This document shows, one piece after another, positions 35,674-45,070 of a DNA stretch of 64,000 nucleotides. The notes under the pieces were generated by a model. It did no database searches and was not told where the DNA came from. It saw only the letters and a list, made by a program, of their open reading frames with translations. Source of the stretch: Clostridiales bacterium (GTDB taxonomy: Bacteria; Bacillota; Clostridia; Christensenellales; UBA1242); NCBI GenBank assembly GCA_918262735.1, contig CAKJYJ010000003.1, positions 1-64,000 of the forward strand, in the 5' to 3' direction. Position 1 is the first letter of the stretch. Every line of letters starts with the position of its first letter. Made by a program: the position numbers and the translations under genes.

Positions 35674-36669
35674 TTATAGGAATAAATCATTATTTTTGCT
35701 TAATTTTTCAATTTCTTTTCTTTCTTCATCAATTTCTTTTTTGAATTTTACAATGGCTTTTTTAACATAACTATTGTAGTATTCTTTAATAAATTCAGAC
35801 TTTTTCTTTTCAGTTATAATATCGTTTTCGAGTTTTGTTATAATTTCTTTTTCTATACAATCAACAAGATTTGGATAATAATTTAGATAGCCATTAAATT
35901 TATTTTCATTAAAATTCCCCATAAGTTCTTCATAAATGCAATTGATTTTTGGAAGATTATATATGTCTTCAATTGGCGATTTAGTATTATTATATAATGT
36001 TTTAACAACACAATCATTTGGTGAGTATTTTACTTTTCCAATTGTGAAGTTTGCATTATTGGTAATTAATTTGTCAACATTGCTTGTGGTGGAGTAGTTA
36101 TATGTGTCAATCTGCAAATTAGATTCAAGAATAATTTTATGCTCATCCACTAGTTTTTGCAATTGTTTTAAGGAATACTTTTTATTTGTGTCAAAATCCT
36201 CATCGCAAAATATAGTTAGTTTAACTGGGTGATAAAATTCCTCGAAATATGGATTTTCGTTTGACCATGAACCATTTTTGTCTTTAGCAATTATATTTGT
36301 ATATATTTCTTTTTTAACAAGGTTTTTTCCAAGAATGCTTTCTGACAATCTTTTATTGTTGAACCTAAACAAATATTTACCATCGTAGTCTGTTCCAAAT
36401 TTTTTCACAAATGAATTTTTTGTATCTTCATTTAACCATGAGGTTATTTTGCTATAAACATATGTGTTAGTGCGAAAATTATCTGGCTTTAATTGTGAAA
36501 ACTTGCTTTGTAGACGATATACCTTAAAAGCATCGGTAGTATATCTGCGAAATTTTAGTTCATTCATTTTTTTAGTTATTGTATTAACCAATTCTTCTTG
36601 TTTTTTAAGACAAGTGCTAGCATATTGTTTAGCATCATTTAATAAATCAAAATACTTAGAATTCCCCAT
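35674..36669 (-). CDS. Hypothetical protein, 331 aa
   Basis: Unrecognised. It is a soluble, Lys/Asn-rich protein with a helical N-terminal part (about 10-60), a mixed middle and a strongly charged coiled-coil C-terminus (about 270-325). It has a consensus promoter and a TGAGGT ribosome site. It is transcribed divergently from murA. Confidence 0.6.
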   Translation of the reverse strand: MGNSKYFDLLNDAKQYASTCLKKQEELVNTITKKMNELKFRRYTTDAFKVYRLQSKFSQLKPDNFRTNTYVYSKITSWLNEDTKNSFVKKFGTDYDGKYLFRFNNKRLSESILGKNLVKKEIYTNIIAKDKNGSWSNENPYFEEFYHPVKLTIFCDEDFDTNKKYSLKQLQKLVDEHKIILESNLQIDTYNYSTTSNVDKLITNNANFTIGKVKYSPNDCVVKTLYNNTKSPIEDIYNLPKINCIYEELMGNFNENKFNGYLNYYPNLVDCIEKEIITKLENDIITEKKKSEFIKEYYNSYVKKAIVKFKKEIDEERKEIEKLSKNNDLFL

Positions 36670-36687
36670 ACTTTACCTCACACTAGA

Positions 36688-36716
36688 ATTTTACCAAAAA
36701 AGTAGTGTTGTGTCAA
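36688..36716 (-). promoter_or_regulatory. Promoter of the 331-aa hypothetical gene
   Basis: On the minus strand TTGACA (36716-36711), a 17-base spacer and TAAAAT (36693-36688). Confidence 0.8.
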
Positions 36717-36743
36717 TATGCATAATTGCACATTTTTTACATT

Positions 36744-36773
36744 TTAACAAAATATTCCCATTCACCATATAAT
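36744..36773 (+). promoter_or_regulatory. Promoter of murA
   Basis: TTAACA (36744-36749), an 18-base spacer and TATAAT (36768-36773) precede the GAGGTG ribosome site. Confidence 0.65.
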
Positions 36774-36790
36774 GCTTTGGTGAGGTGACA

Positions 36791-38050
36791 ATGGATAAAT
36801 TTCATATTGTTGGTGGAAACAGAATTTGTGGTGAAATATCGGTTGATACAGCAAAGAATGCTCTGCTTCCAATTCTTGCTGGAAGCATACTAACAAACGA
36901 GCAAATACAAATTCAAAATATTACATATTATAGCGACATAAACAGTATGATTGAAATATTAAATTATCTGGGGGTGGTTGTTAAAAAGTTAGATGAGTCA
37001 ATCATTTTGGATGCGAGTAGTATTAATCGTTTTGACATCCCACAATCTTTAACAAGTAAACTTCGCGCATCTATTTTTTTTATTGGCCCGCTATTAACAA
37101 AGTTAAAGAGAGCAAGGGTTTCATATCCTGGTGGCTGTAGCATTGGTTCAAGGCCAATAGATATTCATCTAAATGGCTTAATTGCTCTTGGTGCAGAAGT
37201 GGTTGAAAAACATGGCTATATTGATATTTGTGCTGATAAATTGAAGAGCGGGACGGTTCACCTATCTTTTCCAAGTGTTGGCGCAACAGAAAACCTTATT
37301 ATGGCTTCGGTTAAACTAAGAGGTGTTACAACTTTGGTTGGGGTTGCAAAAGAACCGGAGATTGTTGACCTATGTAATTTTCTAAACCAAATGGGTGCAA
37401 AAATAAACGGGCAAGGAACAGATGTTATTGAAATTGAAGGTGTGGAAAATCTTTTTGGCACAACATATAAACCAATTAGTGACAGGATAGTTGCTGGTAC
37501 ATATTTAATGCTTCCATTAATCTGTGGTGGAGAATTAGTAATTAATAATGCGAATTATACTCATATTTTACCTTTTTATAATTTAGTTTCAAATAATGCT
37601 TGCAATGTTAAGGCATATAATGATAAAATAGTGGTGTTGTGTAATAGGAGGCTTAAATCATTTGGCAAGGTTGAAACTTTGCCATATCCGCATTTTCCAA
37701 CCGACCTTCAACAACAACTTGGTGCACTTTCAAGCGTGTGCAAAGGCACAACAATAATTGTTGAAAATATGTTTGAAAATAGGTTTAACCATGTTCAAGA
37801 ATTAACAAAAATGGGAGCGAATATTTCGGTTAAAGATAGGGTGTGTGTTGTTCAGGGTGTTAAAACTCTTTATGGGGCAGAAGTCGTTGCACATGACCTT
37901 AGAGGTGGCGCTTCGTTAACACTTGCTGGGCTTTGCGCAGAAGGATACACAACTATTATTGGTGCCAACATTATTGATAGGGGATATTTTCAACTTGAAG
38001 ATAAATTATCAAAAATTGGTGCAAATATTAAAAGAATTATTAATAATTAA
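36791..38050 (+). CDS. murA: UDP-N-acetylglucosamine 1-carboxyvinyltransferase
   Basis: This 419-residue enzyme catalyses the first committed step of peptidoglycan synthesis, adding enolpyruvate from PEP to UDP-GlcNAc in the cytoplasm. Visible motifs are the substrate-binding AKNALLPIL (about 20), LRASIFFIGPLL (about 90), PGGCSIGSRPIDIHL with the catalytic Cys (about 111-125; the fosfomycin-sensitive Cys form), ATENLIMASV, DRIVAGTYLM and PHFPTDLQQQ. The ATG at 36791 is chosen because the upstream GTG at 36785 is part of the GAGGTG ribosome site. ftsQ follows in the same direction. Confidence 0.95.
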   Translation: MDKFHIVGGNRICGEISVDTAKNALLPILAGSILTNEQIQIQNITYYSDINSMIEILNYLGVVVKKLDESIILDASSINRFDIPQSLTSKLRASIFFIGPLLTKLKRARVSYPGGCSIGSRPIDIHLNGLIALGAEVVEKHGYIDICADKLKSGTVHLSFPSVGATENLIMASVKLRGVTTLVGVAKEPEIVDLCNFLNQMGAKINGQGTDVIEIEGVENLFGTTYKPISDRIVAGTYLMLPLICGGELVINNANYTHILPFYNLVSNNACNVKAYNDKIVVLCNRRLKSFGKVETLPYPHFPTDLQQQLGALSSVCKGTTIIVENMFENRFNHVQELTKMGANISVKDRVCVVQGVKTLYGAEVVAHDLRGGASLTLAGLCAEGYTTIIGANIIDRGYFQLEDKLSKIGANIKRIINN

Positions 38051-38105
38051 TCAAAAATGTTAATATTTTTTACATTTTTTAGAAAAATGCATTAGGAGTA
38101 CAAAA

Positions 38106-38960
38106 GTGAAATATAAGAAGTTACTGATTATTCTTGGCTGTTTATTAGGTGTTATTCTACTTGGAATAATGCTGTCATTCACATTGTTTAGGCTTAAAAA
38201 AGTTACATTGGATTTCAAAAACGAAACAACCATCTATGCTTCCGATGAAAGTAAAGAAGCGGTAATTAGAACGGGTGGATTTTCATATAACACACCAATC
38301 TTTAATGTTAATAAAAATGAAATAGAAGAAAAATTAGAAAAAGAAAATCCATACCTTAAAGTTATAAATATTGAAACGGTTTTTCCAGATAAAATTGTTA
38401 TTCATTGTGCACAAAGAGAGGAACTATTTGCTATTAAAATTTCAGATAGTTTATACTATGTTTGTGATGATGAGTTAAAAGTGTTAAGTATGCTTACAAA
38501 CACATCTTTATATGAAAGTGCCAATAATAATGCGATTTTGCTTGATGGAATTGATGTTCTAAACAAGTCGGCAAAACTTGGTGAAAAATTAAATATTGAA
38601 GGATGCGAGGATATTGTTAAAAATATTTCAACAGCATTTGCATATAATAACAGAACAATTTCAGATATAAAAGGCATGTTTAAGAGTATAACTGTTAAAC
38701 GTGATAAAAACGATTTATATACTCAAAGGGTTGAATCATATTTAGTTTTCAAAACTTTTGATGACTTTGAAATTACGTTAGGACTTGCGAGATGCGACCT
38801 TGTTCAAAAAGTGTATTTTATGCTTGCAATTATTCCACAAAGCCAAGATAAAATTGGTGAGTACAACCTCATTATTGAAATTGATCCAAGCAACACTGCA
38901 AATACATATATAAGATATGAAAAAATACAAACAAACAATAACGACAACGACGGTGATTAA
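38106..38960 (+). CDS. ftsQ: Cell-division protein FtsQ/DivIB
   Basis: This 284-residue bitopic membrane protein has a short basic cytoplasmic start, one TM (about 6-28) and a POTRA-like domain (about 33-105: KKVTLDFKNETTIY ... NPYLKVINIETVFPDKIVIHCAQRE), then the FtsQ beta domain (LYYVCDDELKVLSM). It acts at the septum with FtsL and FtsB/DivIC. The start is GTG after TAGGAGTA. It lies 55 bases after murA, a known association in division and cell-wall clusters. Confidence 0.85.
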   Translation: MKYKKLLIILGCLLGVILLGIMLSFTLFRLKKVTLDFKNETTIYASDESKEAVIRTGGFSYNTPIFNVNKNEIEEKLEKENPYLKVINIETVFPDKIVIHCAQREELFAIKISDSLYYVCDDELKVLSMLTNTSLYESANNNAILLDGIDVLNKSAKLGEKLNIEGCEDIVKNISTAFAYNNRTISDIKGMFKSITVKRDKNDLYTQRVESYLVFKTFDDFEITLGLARCDLVQKVYFMLAIIPQSQDKIGEYNLIIEIDPSNTANTYIRYEKIQTNNNDNDGD

Positions 38961-38986
38961 TGCCCGTGTTGTTTTTTAGAAAATTT

Positions 38987-39020
38987 GGCAAGAAATTTGT
39001 AATAATTCTTGCTTTTTTTT
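38987..39020 (+). terminator. Terminator of murA-ftsQ
   Basis: GCAAGAA pairs with TTCTTGC and is followed by T8. The T tract overlaps the -35 region of the rpsB promoter. Confidence 0.75.
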
Positions 39021-39037
39021 CGCTGTTGTGCTATACT
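39009..39037 (+). promoter_or_regulatory. Promoter of rpsB-tsf
   Basis: TTGCTT (39009-39014), a 17-base spacer and TATACT (39032-39037). The -35 box lies in the 3' arm and T tract of the upstream terminator. Confidence 0.65.
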
Positions 39038-39043
39038 CGCAGA

Positions 39044-39165
39044 GTCATTGGACAAATTAACACCCGATAGCATATTTGCAAACCGTTGCCAAATGATTTT
39101 TTTTTGGTTGTTTGCTGAGCTATAAAGCATCGGGGAAGACTAAAAACAAGGAGGATAAAAATTTT
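39044..39165 (+). promoter_or_regulatory. Structured rpsB leader with attenuator
   Basis: CCCGATAGC (39063-39071) can pair with GCATCGGG (39127-39134), enclosing a hairpin ATTTGCAA/TTGCCAAAT (39074-39094) that is followed by nine Ts and could terminate transcription. This fits an autoregulatory ribosomal-protein leader responding to S2, as known for other r-protein operons. The specific class is not certain. AAGGAGG (39148-39154) is the rpsB ribosome site. Confidence 0.55.
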
Positions 39166-40215
39166 ATGTCAGTTATTTCAATGAAACAACTTCTAGAAGC
39201 AGGCGTACATTTTGGTCACCAAACAAGAAAATGGAACCCTAAAATGGCAAAGTACATTTTTACTGCAAGAAATGATATCCACATCATCAATCTAGAAGAA
39301 ACATCAATTCTCGTTGACAAAGCATATGCATTTGTTAGAGACTGCGTTGTTGCAGGAAAATCTGTTCTATTTGTTGGAACAAAAAAACAAGCCCAAGAGG
39401 CAGTTAAGGAAGAAGCTGAAAGATGCGGTATGTTCTATGTGAACAATCGTTGGCTTGGTGGTTGCCTTACAAACTTTAAGACAATTCGTAAAAGAATTGA
39501 CAGGTTAAACAAATTAAACCAAATGGAAAAGGTTGGAGAATTTGACCTTCTTCCAAAGAAAGAGGTTGCAATCTTAAAGCATGAAATGGAAAAACTTGAG
39601 GCAAACCTTGGCGGAATTAAAGAAATGAGAGAACTTCCAGGAGTTATCTTCTTGGTTGACTCTTCAAAAGAGCACATTTGCGTTAGAGAAGCAAAAACTC
39701 TTAGAATTCCAGTTGTTGGTCTTATAGACACAAACTGTGACCCAGATGGTATTGAATACGTTATTCCAGGAAATGATGATGCAATTCGTTCAGTTAAACT
39801 TGTTGCAAGTGCAATTGCAGACGCTGTTATTGAAGCAAGAGAAGGCGTTTCATTAAACAAAGATAATTCAGCAGAAGATGAAAACATTGACCTTAAAGCA
39901 GTTTTAGCAGAGGTTAAACCAACATTAAAAGAAGCTGAAGAAAAAGAAGATAAAAAGGCAAAAAAAGTAAAAAGGGTTAAAAAAGAAACCGCTGAAGCTG
40001 AAGATGCAGCAGAACCTGTAGCTCAAGAAGCAAAAGAAGAGGCTCCAGTTGCTGAAGCAAAAGAAGAAGCTCCAGTTACTGAAACTAAAGAAGAAGTTGA
40101 AGCAGTTGAAGAAAAGAAACCAGCTAGAAAACCAAGAGCAAAAAAGGCTGCAACAGAAGAGGTTAAAGCTGAAGAAGTAAAAACCGAAGAAGTTAAAACA
40201 GAAGAAAACGCTTAA
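39166..40215 (+). CDS. rpsB: 30S ribosomal protein S2 with long charged C-terminal extension
   Basis: This 349-residue protein opens [21 protein letters not shown], identical in pattern to Firmicutes S2. It continues with [43 protein letters not shown], and [23 protein letters not shown] near 205, so the S2 fold is complete by about residue 245. About 100 further residues are low-complexity Glu/Lys/Ala repeats ([16 protein letters not shown]), making it far longer than the usual ~250. The start at 39166 is fixed by homology; an in-frame ATG at 39112 lies in the leader. It forms an operon with tsf. Confidence 0.95.
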   Translation: MSVISMKQLLEAGVHFGHQTRKWNPKMAKYIFTARNDIHIINLEETSILVDKAYAFVRDCVVAGKSVLFVGTKKQAQEAVKEEAERCGMFYVNNRWLGGCLTNFKTIRKRIDRLNKLNQMEKVGEFDLLPKKEVAILKHEMEKLEANLGGIKEMRELPGVIFLVDSSKEHICVREAKTLRIPVVGLIDTNCDPDGIEYVIPGNDDAIRSVKLVASAIADAVIEAREGVSLNKDNSAEDENIDLKAVLAEVKPTLKEAEEKEDKKAKKVKRVKKETAEAEDAAEPVAQEAKEEAPVAEAKEEAPVTETKEEVEAVEEKKPARKPRAKKAATEEVKAEEVKTEEVKTEENA

Positions 40216-40251
40216 TAATTCAAGATTTATTAAAAAGGGAGAATATAGAAT

Positions 40252-40899
40252 ATGTTTACACCACAAGATGTTGCAAAATTAAGACAAGCAACCGGCGTTG
40301 GTATGATGGATTGCAAAAAAGCATTGACCGAAACCGATGGAGATTTTGATAAAGCCGTTGTTTATTTAAGAGAAAAAGGTATGGCAGCAGCTGCTAAAAA
40401 GGCAGATAGAATTGCAGCCGAAGGTGCTGTTGTGTCTTACATCCACGGCGGTGGAAAAATTGGAGCATTAGTTGAAGTTAACTGTGAAACAGACTTTGTT
40501 GCAAGAGCAGATAAATTCCAAACATTATGCAAAGATATTGCAATGCAAATTGCTGCTTCAAATCCAAAGTATGTAAGACGTGAAGAAGTTCCTGCAGAAG
40601 TTATTGAACAAGAAAGAGAAATTGCAAGGCAACAAGCAATCAACGAGGGTAAAAAACCTGAATTTGCAGATAAAATTGTTAATGGTAGAATTGAAAAATT
40701 CTACAAAGAAGTTTGTTTAATGGAACAAGAATTTATTCGTGATCCATCTAAAGATATAACACAAGTTATCAATGAGGCAATTTTGGAAATTGGTGAAAAA
40801 ATAACAATTCGCCGTTTTGTTAGATATGAAATGGGCGAGGGCTTAGAAAAACGCCAAGATAACCTTGCAGAAGAAGTTGCAAAAATGATGAACAAGTAA
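40252..40899 (+). CDS. tsf: Elongation factor Ts
   Basis: This 215-residue protein is the guanine-nucleotide exchange factor for EF-Tu. It has the N-terminal UBA-like domain with LRQATGVGMMDCKKAL (about 10-25), GDFDKAVVYLREKG, and the core signature VNCETDFVARADKF (about 80-93). It is shorter than Bacillus EF-Ts (one core subdomain), a form seen in some Clostridia and Thermus. It follows rpsB by 36 bases with a GGGAGA site and is followed by a strong terminator. Confidence 0.95.
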   Translation: MFTPQDVAKLRQATGVGMMDCKKALTETDGDFDKAVVYLREKGMAAAAKKADRIAAEGAVVSYIHGGGKIGALVEVNCETDFVARADKFQTLCKDIAMQIAASNPKYVRREEVPAEVIEQEREIARQQAINEGKKPEFADKIVNGRIEKFYKEVCLMEQEFIRDPSKDITQVINEAILEIGEKITIRRFVRYEMGEGLEKRQDNLAEEVAKMMNK

Positions 40900-40927
40900 T
40901 ATTTGTTAATCTTTTTAACATAACAAC

Positions 40928-40960
40928 AAAAAACTCACCAAGAATTTTGGTGAGTTTTTT
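40928..40960. terminator. Terminator of rpsB-tsf
   Basis: AAAAAACTCACCA pairs with TGGTGAGTTTTTT around AGAATTT. Confidence 0.92.
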
Positions 40961-40967
40961 GTGCAAT

Positions 40968-41004
40968 AAAAACACCCCAAAGTATTATATCTTGGGGTGT
41001 TTTT
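40968..41004. terminator. Terminator of ileS (bidirectional)
   Basis: AAAAACACCCCAA pairs with TTGGGGTGTTTTT, 7 bases from the ileS stop codon. T tracts occur on both strands. Confidence 0.92.
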
Positions 41005-41010
41005 AGTTTA

Positions 41011-44000
41011 TTAATTCCTTGCAATATAAAGGTTTACTTTTTTATCGTTATATTCAAATTCATCACTGAATTCGCCAGTGGTTCCTTTTTTAACCGAAAG
41101 TGCTAGGCAATCTTTTAATATTGTGCTTTCGTTGTTCAAAATAACCTGTTCAAGAACCATGTCGCCGTCAACACAAATATTAATTCTGTCGGTTACTTCA
41201 TATCCGCTAGATTTTCTAAGTGTTTGAACTTTTGAAACAAATTCACGAACAGTTCCTTCTTCAACAAGGGCGTCGGTTAGGTGAGTGTCTAAAACGACAG
41301 CAAGTGAACCTTCGGTTGCGGAAGTGTAGTCTGTGGTTTGTTCAACAGAAATTAAAATATCGTCTTCTGTGAATTCTACCTCGGTTCCTTTTAGAGTTGT
41401 TTTGAATGTGTTTCCATTTCTAACAACAGCAACAATTTCATTTGCATTGCAATTTGCAAAGAAATTACGTATATCTCCAAGAAGAGCACCATATTTTGGC
41501 CCAAGCGTTTTAAGCTGTGGCTTAATTGAATATTTAACAAATTGTGAAAGATTTTCATTTTCAACAACTTCTTTAACATTTAATTCATCTTTTATTTGAC
41601 TAATTAATTCCTTACTTAAATCAAATGCACCATTTGCATCAGTTATATACAGTTTAGAAAGAGGTTGTCTGATTTTTATGTTGGATAAGTTTCTTGCACT
41701 TCTTCCAAGTTCGGTAAACTTGTAGCAAAGTTCCATATCATCTGTTAATTTATTATCTATATATTCTTCATTTACTTTTGGATAATCTGTTAAATGAACA
41801 CTCTTTGGTGCATCACTAAAGAAGTTTGGCACCAAGTTTTGATATATGCTTTCAGAAATAAACGGTGTGAATGGGGCAGTGAGTTTTGCAAGCTCGGTTA
41901 AAACCGTCCATAGTGTCATATATGCACTAACTTTATCGTCGGTCATACCACCAGCCCAATAACGTTTACGACAACGTCTTACGTACCAGTTAGATAATTC
42001 ATCAACAAATGCCTGTATTTTTCTTGCGGGTTCAGTGCATCTATATTCATCAATATCGGAAACAACATCTTTAACAAGTATATTAAATTTAGAAAGCACC
42101 CATTTATCCATACAAGAAAGTTTACAATCTTTTAGTGTGTATTTACTTGGGTCAAATTTATCAATTTCGGCATATAAAACAAAGAAAGCATATGTGTTCC
42201 AAAGTGTTCCAAAGTAGTTTTTGATTGCTTCACTTGCTGTTTTTGTTGTCATTGGTTGATTAAACCATGGTTGAGTTGTGGTGTAGAAAGACCATCTAAC
42301 AGCGTCTGCGCCAACCTCATTTATTATTTCCATTGGTGGACGATAGTTATTTAAGCTCTTTGAAAGCTTTGCACCATTTTCGTCAACAACCATTCCGTTA
42401 ACAACAACATTTTTGAAAGGTGATTTGCCGAATAGGGCAGTTCCAAGAACAAGTTGTGTGTAGAACCAACCACGGCATTGATCGGCACCCTCTGCAATGA
42501 AATCTGCTGGGAAGCGCCTGTTAAACTCATCAACATTTTCAAAAGGATAATGGAATTGTGCAAATGGCATTGAGCCACTGTCGTACCAACAGTCAATAAC
42601 GTATGGTTCACGTTTCATAACCTCGCCACACTTTTCACACTTTATTGTAACATCATCAACGTATGGCTTATGAAGCTCTATATCTTTTGTAAGACCTCCA
42701 AGTTTTCTTAATTCCTCACGGCTTCCAACAACGTGGTAGTGTCCGCATGAACAAGTCCAAACTGGAAGTGGAGTTCCCCAATATCTATCACGGGAAATAT
42801 TCCAGTCTATAACATTTTCTAGCCAATTTCCCATTCTTCCATCTTTAATAGATTCTGGATGCCAATTAACCTCTTGATTATTCTTAATTAACTGTTCTTT
42901 AATTGCTGTGGTTTTAACAAACCAACCCTCACGAGCGTAATACATGAGTGGTGATTTACATCTCCAACAATGAGGGTATTCGTGTTTATGTTTTGATGCT
43001 TTTAATATTTTTCCGGCATTTATTAAATCCTTTGCAACCTGCTCGTTAACATCAAACACGTTTTTACCTGCGTAGTCGGTACATTCTGGCTTAAACAATC
43101 CGTCTGAACCAGCCATTGCAAGAAATGGTAAATCATATCTTGTTCCAACAAGTGCATCATCGGCACCATATGCTGGTGCAATATGAACAATTCCTGTTCC
43201 ATCGGTTAGTGTTACGTATGTGTCGCAGGTAACAAAATATGCCTTTTCTTTAACTTCCTTTGATGCGTAGTTGAATAATGGTTCATATTTTGTACGCTCT
43301 AAATCTGTTCCAACGTATGTTTCTAAAACATTGTATTCTTCATTTTTGAAGAAACTAGGCACAAGTGCTTTTGCAAGAATGTATTTCTCACCATTTTCTA
43401 AACATTCAATTTTAACATACTCTTCATTTGGATTAACACATAGCGCAACATTTGATGGAAGTGTCCAAGGGGTTGTTGTCCATGCTAGGAAATATGTGTT
43501 GTCTTCATCCAATTTTTTGAATTTTGCAACAACGGTTAAGTCATTTCTTTCTTTGTAGCCCTGAGCTACTTCGTGGCTTGATAGGGCAGTGCCACAACTA
43601 GGGCAACAAGGCAGAACTTTATACCCTTTGTATAAAAGACCTTTTTTATCTAGTTCTTTAAGGCTCCACCAAACACTTTCAATATAGTCATCTTTATACG
43701 TTACATAGCAATCATCATCCATGTTTACAAAATAACCAACTCTATCAGAAAAGGTTTTCCAAAGGTCAACATATTTCCAAACATCTTTTTTACAAGCATC
43801 AACAAATTTTTCTATTCCATATTCTTCAATTTGTTGTTTTCCAGATATTCCTATTGATTTTTCAACAGAAATTTCAACTGGAAGACCGTGGGTATCCCAA
43901 CCACCTTTTCTTGGAACTTCATAGCCTTGCATTAGATGGTATCTATTAAACAAATCTTTTAATGTTCTTGTTAAAACATGCCCGGCATGTGGTTGACCAT

Positions 44001-44148
44001 TTGCCGTTGGTGGCCCCTCATAAAAAGAATACATTTTGCGACCCTTGTTATGACAAAGACAGGCATTTTTAACATTGTTTTCTTGCCAAAACTTAAGGAC
44101 TTCTTCTTCGTTTTTGGCCAAATTTAATTCTCCTACTTTTTTATACAT
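41011..44148 (-). CDS. ileS: Isoleucyl-tRNA synthetase, type 2 (eukaryote-like)
   Basis: This 1045-residue class I synthetase charges tRNA-Ile. The HIGH box reads PHAGH (about 54) within SFYEGPPTANGQPHAGHVL, RKGGWDTHGLPVE (about 80) follows, editing-domain segments come next, then DCWYDSGSMPFAQ, QCRGWFYTQ and the KMSKS box as KLSKS (about 600). Cys pairs in CPSCG, CWRCK and CEKCG may bind zinc. The GPPTANG and RKGGWDTHGLPVE context marks the eukaryote-like type 2 form, known to confer low mupirocin sensitivity. Expression is controlled by the T-box leader upstream. Confidence 0.95.
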   Translation of the reverse strand: MYKKVGELNLAKNEEEVLKFWQENNVKNACLCHNKGRKMYSFYEGPPTANGQPHAGHVLTRTLKDLFNRYHLMQGYEVPRKGGWDTHGLPVEISVEKSIGISGKQQIEEYGIEKFVDACKKDVWKYVDLWKTFSDRVGYFVNMDDDCYVTYKDDYIESVWWSLKELDKKGLLYKGYKVLPCCPSCGTALSSHEVAQGYKERNDLTVVAKFKKLDEDNTYFLAWTTTPWTLPSNVALCVNPNEEYVKIECLENGEKYILAKALVPSFFKNEEYNVLETYVGTDLERTKYEPLFNYASKEVKEKAYFVTCDTYVTLTDGTGIVHIAPAYGADDALVGTRYDLPFLAMAGSDGLFKPECTDYAGKNVFDVNEQVAKDLINAGKILKASKHKHEYPHCWRCKSPLMYYAREGWFVKTTAIKEQLIKNNQEVNWHPESIKDGRMGNWLENVIDWNISRDRYWGTPLPVWTCSCGHYHVVGSREELRKLGGLTKDIELHKPYVDDVTIKCEKCGEVMKREPYVIDCWYDSGSMPFAQFHYPFENVDEFNRRFPADFIAEGADQCRGWFYTQLVLGTALFGKSPFKNVVVNGMVVDENGAKLSKSLNNYRPPMEIINEVGADAVRWSFYTTTQPWFNQPMTTKTASEAIKNYFGTLWNTYAFFVLYAEIDKFDPSKYTLKDCKLSCMDKWVLSKFNILVKDVVSDIDEYRCTEPARKIQAFVDELSNWYVRRCRKRYWAGGMTDDKVSAYMTLWTVLTELAKLTAPFTPFISESIYQNLVPNFFSDAPKSVHLTDYPKVNEEYIDNKLTDDMELCYKFTELGRSARNLSNIKIRQPLSKLYITDANGAFDLSKELISQIKDELNVKEVVENENLSQFVKYSIKPQLKTLGPKYGALLGDIRNFFANCNANEIVAVVRNGNTFKTTLKGTEVEFTEDDILISVEQTTDYTSATEGSLAVVLDTHLTDALVEEGTVREFVSKVQTLRKSSGYEVTDRINICVDGDMVLEQVILNNESTILKDCLALSVKKGTTGEFSDEFEYNDKKVNLYIARN

Positions 44149-44408
44149 TTTCTTTTCTCCTTAAATAAAATAAAGCCCTAGCAAAAACAAGACTCTTTGC
44201 TAGAGCTATAACCACTTGTTTATGCTTGCAAGCCATCACTTGCTTCTTCTGTTACGGGAAGTCCCGGAAAAACTTAGTTGCATATGCTTTCAGTTTATCT
44301 GCTCCAAAAGTGATAATTTTTTGTTTCACCCATTGCCTTACACCAACCGGCAACTCTCTAGTGGGGCTACATCAAAAAACCGTGTCTTTTGTTGTAACGC
44401 ATTTTACG
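44149..44408 (-). promoter_or_regulatory. T-box riboswitch leader of ileS (Ile specifier)
   Basis: Reading the minus strand, stem I contains AGAGAGTTGCCGGTTGGTG, typical of T-box leaders. The specifier loop shows the Ile codon ATC (44314-44312) just before ACTTTTGGAG, and the T-box element is AAGTGGTTATAGC (44217-44205). Its TGGT can pair with the ACCA end of uncharged tRNA-Ile. A terminator/antiterminator switch follows. Uncharged tRNA-Ile should promote read-through into ileS. Confidence 0.9.
44163..44206 (-). terminator. T-box terminator
   Basis: On the minus strand GCTCTAGCAAA pairs with TTTGCTAGGGC and is followed by a T-rich tract. Its 5' arm overlaps the end of the T-box element, as an antiterminator switch requires. 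Confidence 0.88.
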
Positions 44409-44414
44409 TTGATG

Positions 44415-44443
44415 ATTATAACAAAAAAAATTTGCTTTGTAAA
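44415..44443 (-). promoter_or_regulatory. Promoter of the ileS T-box leader
   Basis: On the minus strand TTTACA (44443-44438), a 17-base spacer and TATAAT (44420-44415). Confidence 0.85.
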
Positions 44444-44476
44444 CAAATTTTTCTTGATTATTGTATTTTATTATAA

Positions 44477-45052
44477 TTAAATTGACTTTGAGAAATATGA
44501 TATTTCTTGGCTAGCGGAAACTTCGCCATATATTTTTGCAATTCTATTTGCTTCTTCACGTGTAAATCTTTTATTTCTTGAAAGTTCTGCACGTAAATCA
44601 TTTAAGTTCTTAATATAGTTGGTTCCGTTTGCGTTTTTAACGCCTCTGTTATGTACGTCAATAAATTCTTTAATTACTTTTGCTTGTAATTTTCTTATTG
44701 TTCTGAGAGTTGGCTTAAATTCAAAACCTTGACGTTGGAAAAGAGGGAAGCTGTGGTTATAATCGTTTTTTGAATAGGTAACGCCACCATCAATATCAAC
44801 AATGTTTTGTTTGTTCCAAAGTGCCAAAATTCTTCTTAATTTCAAAACGCAATATGAAATTTCTGGTCTAGTTTTTCCATCTGCTTTTGCATTTTCAACA
44901 ATTGCCGACATAACATCTTTATAATTCAATGCAAAAATCTTTTTTAATTGTTCATCTGAATACTTAATTAACATATCAAATTTTAATGCGTTAATTCTTT
45001 TTGTGTATTGATATAAAACATAATCAATCTCATTTTTAAATACTCTTCTCAT
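44477..45052 (-). CDS. Hypothetical protein, 191 aa
   Basis: Unrecognised, basic, mainly helical protein (MRRVFKNEIDYVLYQYTKR; later FTREEANRIAKIYGEV). The Met at 45052 is chosen because AAGGAG lies upstream and the promoter covers the longer frame. It has no signal or membrane segment. It lies between ileS and another hypothetical gene on the same strand, with its own promoter carrying a palindrome. Confidence 0.6.
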   Translation of the reverse strand: MRRVFKNEIDYVLYQYTKRINALKFDMLIKYSDEQLKKIFALNYKDVMSAIVENAKADGKTRPEISYCVLKLRRILALWNKQNIVDIDGGVTYSKNDYNHSFPLFQRQGFEFKPTLRTIRKLQAKVIKEFIDVHNRGVKNANGTNYIKNLNDLRAELSRNKRFTREEANRIAKIYGEVSASQEISYFSKSI

Positions 45053-45070
45053 AATTTTTGAAAACTCCTT

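Noticed and set aside
39112..39165. 18-codon upstream extension of rpsB
   Set aside because: It runs through the structured leader. S2 homology begins at [10 protein letters not shown] after a strong AAGGAGG.
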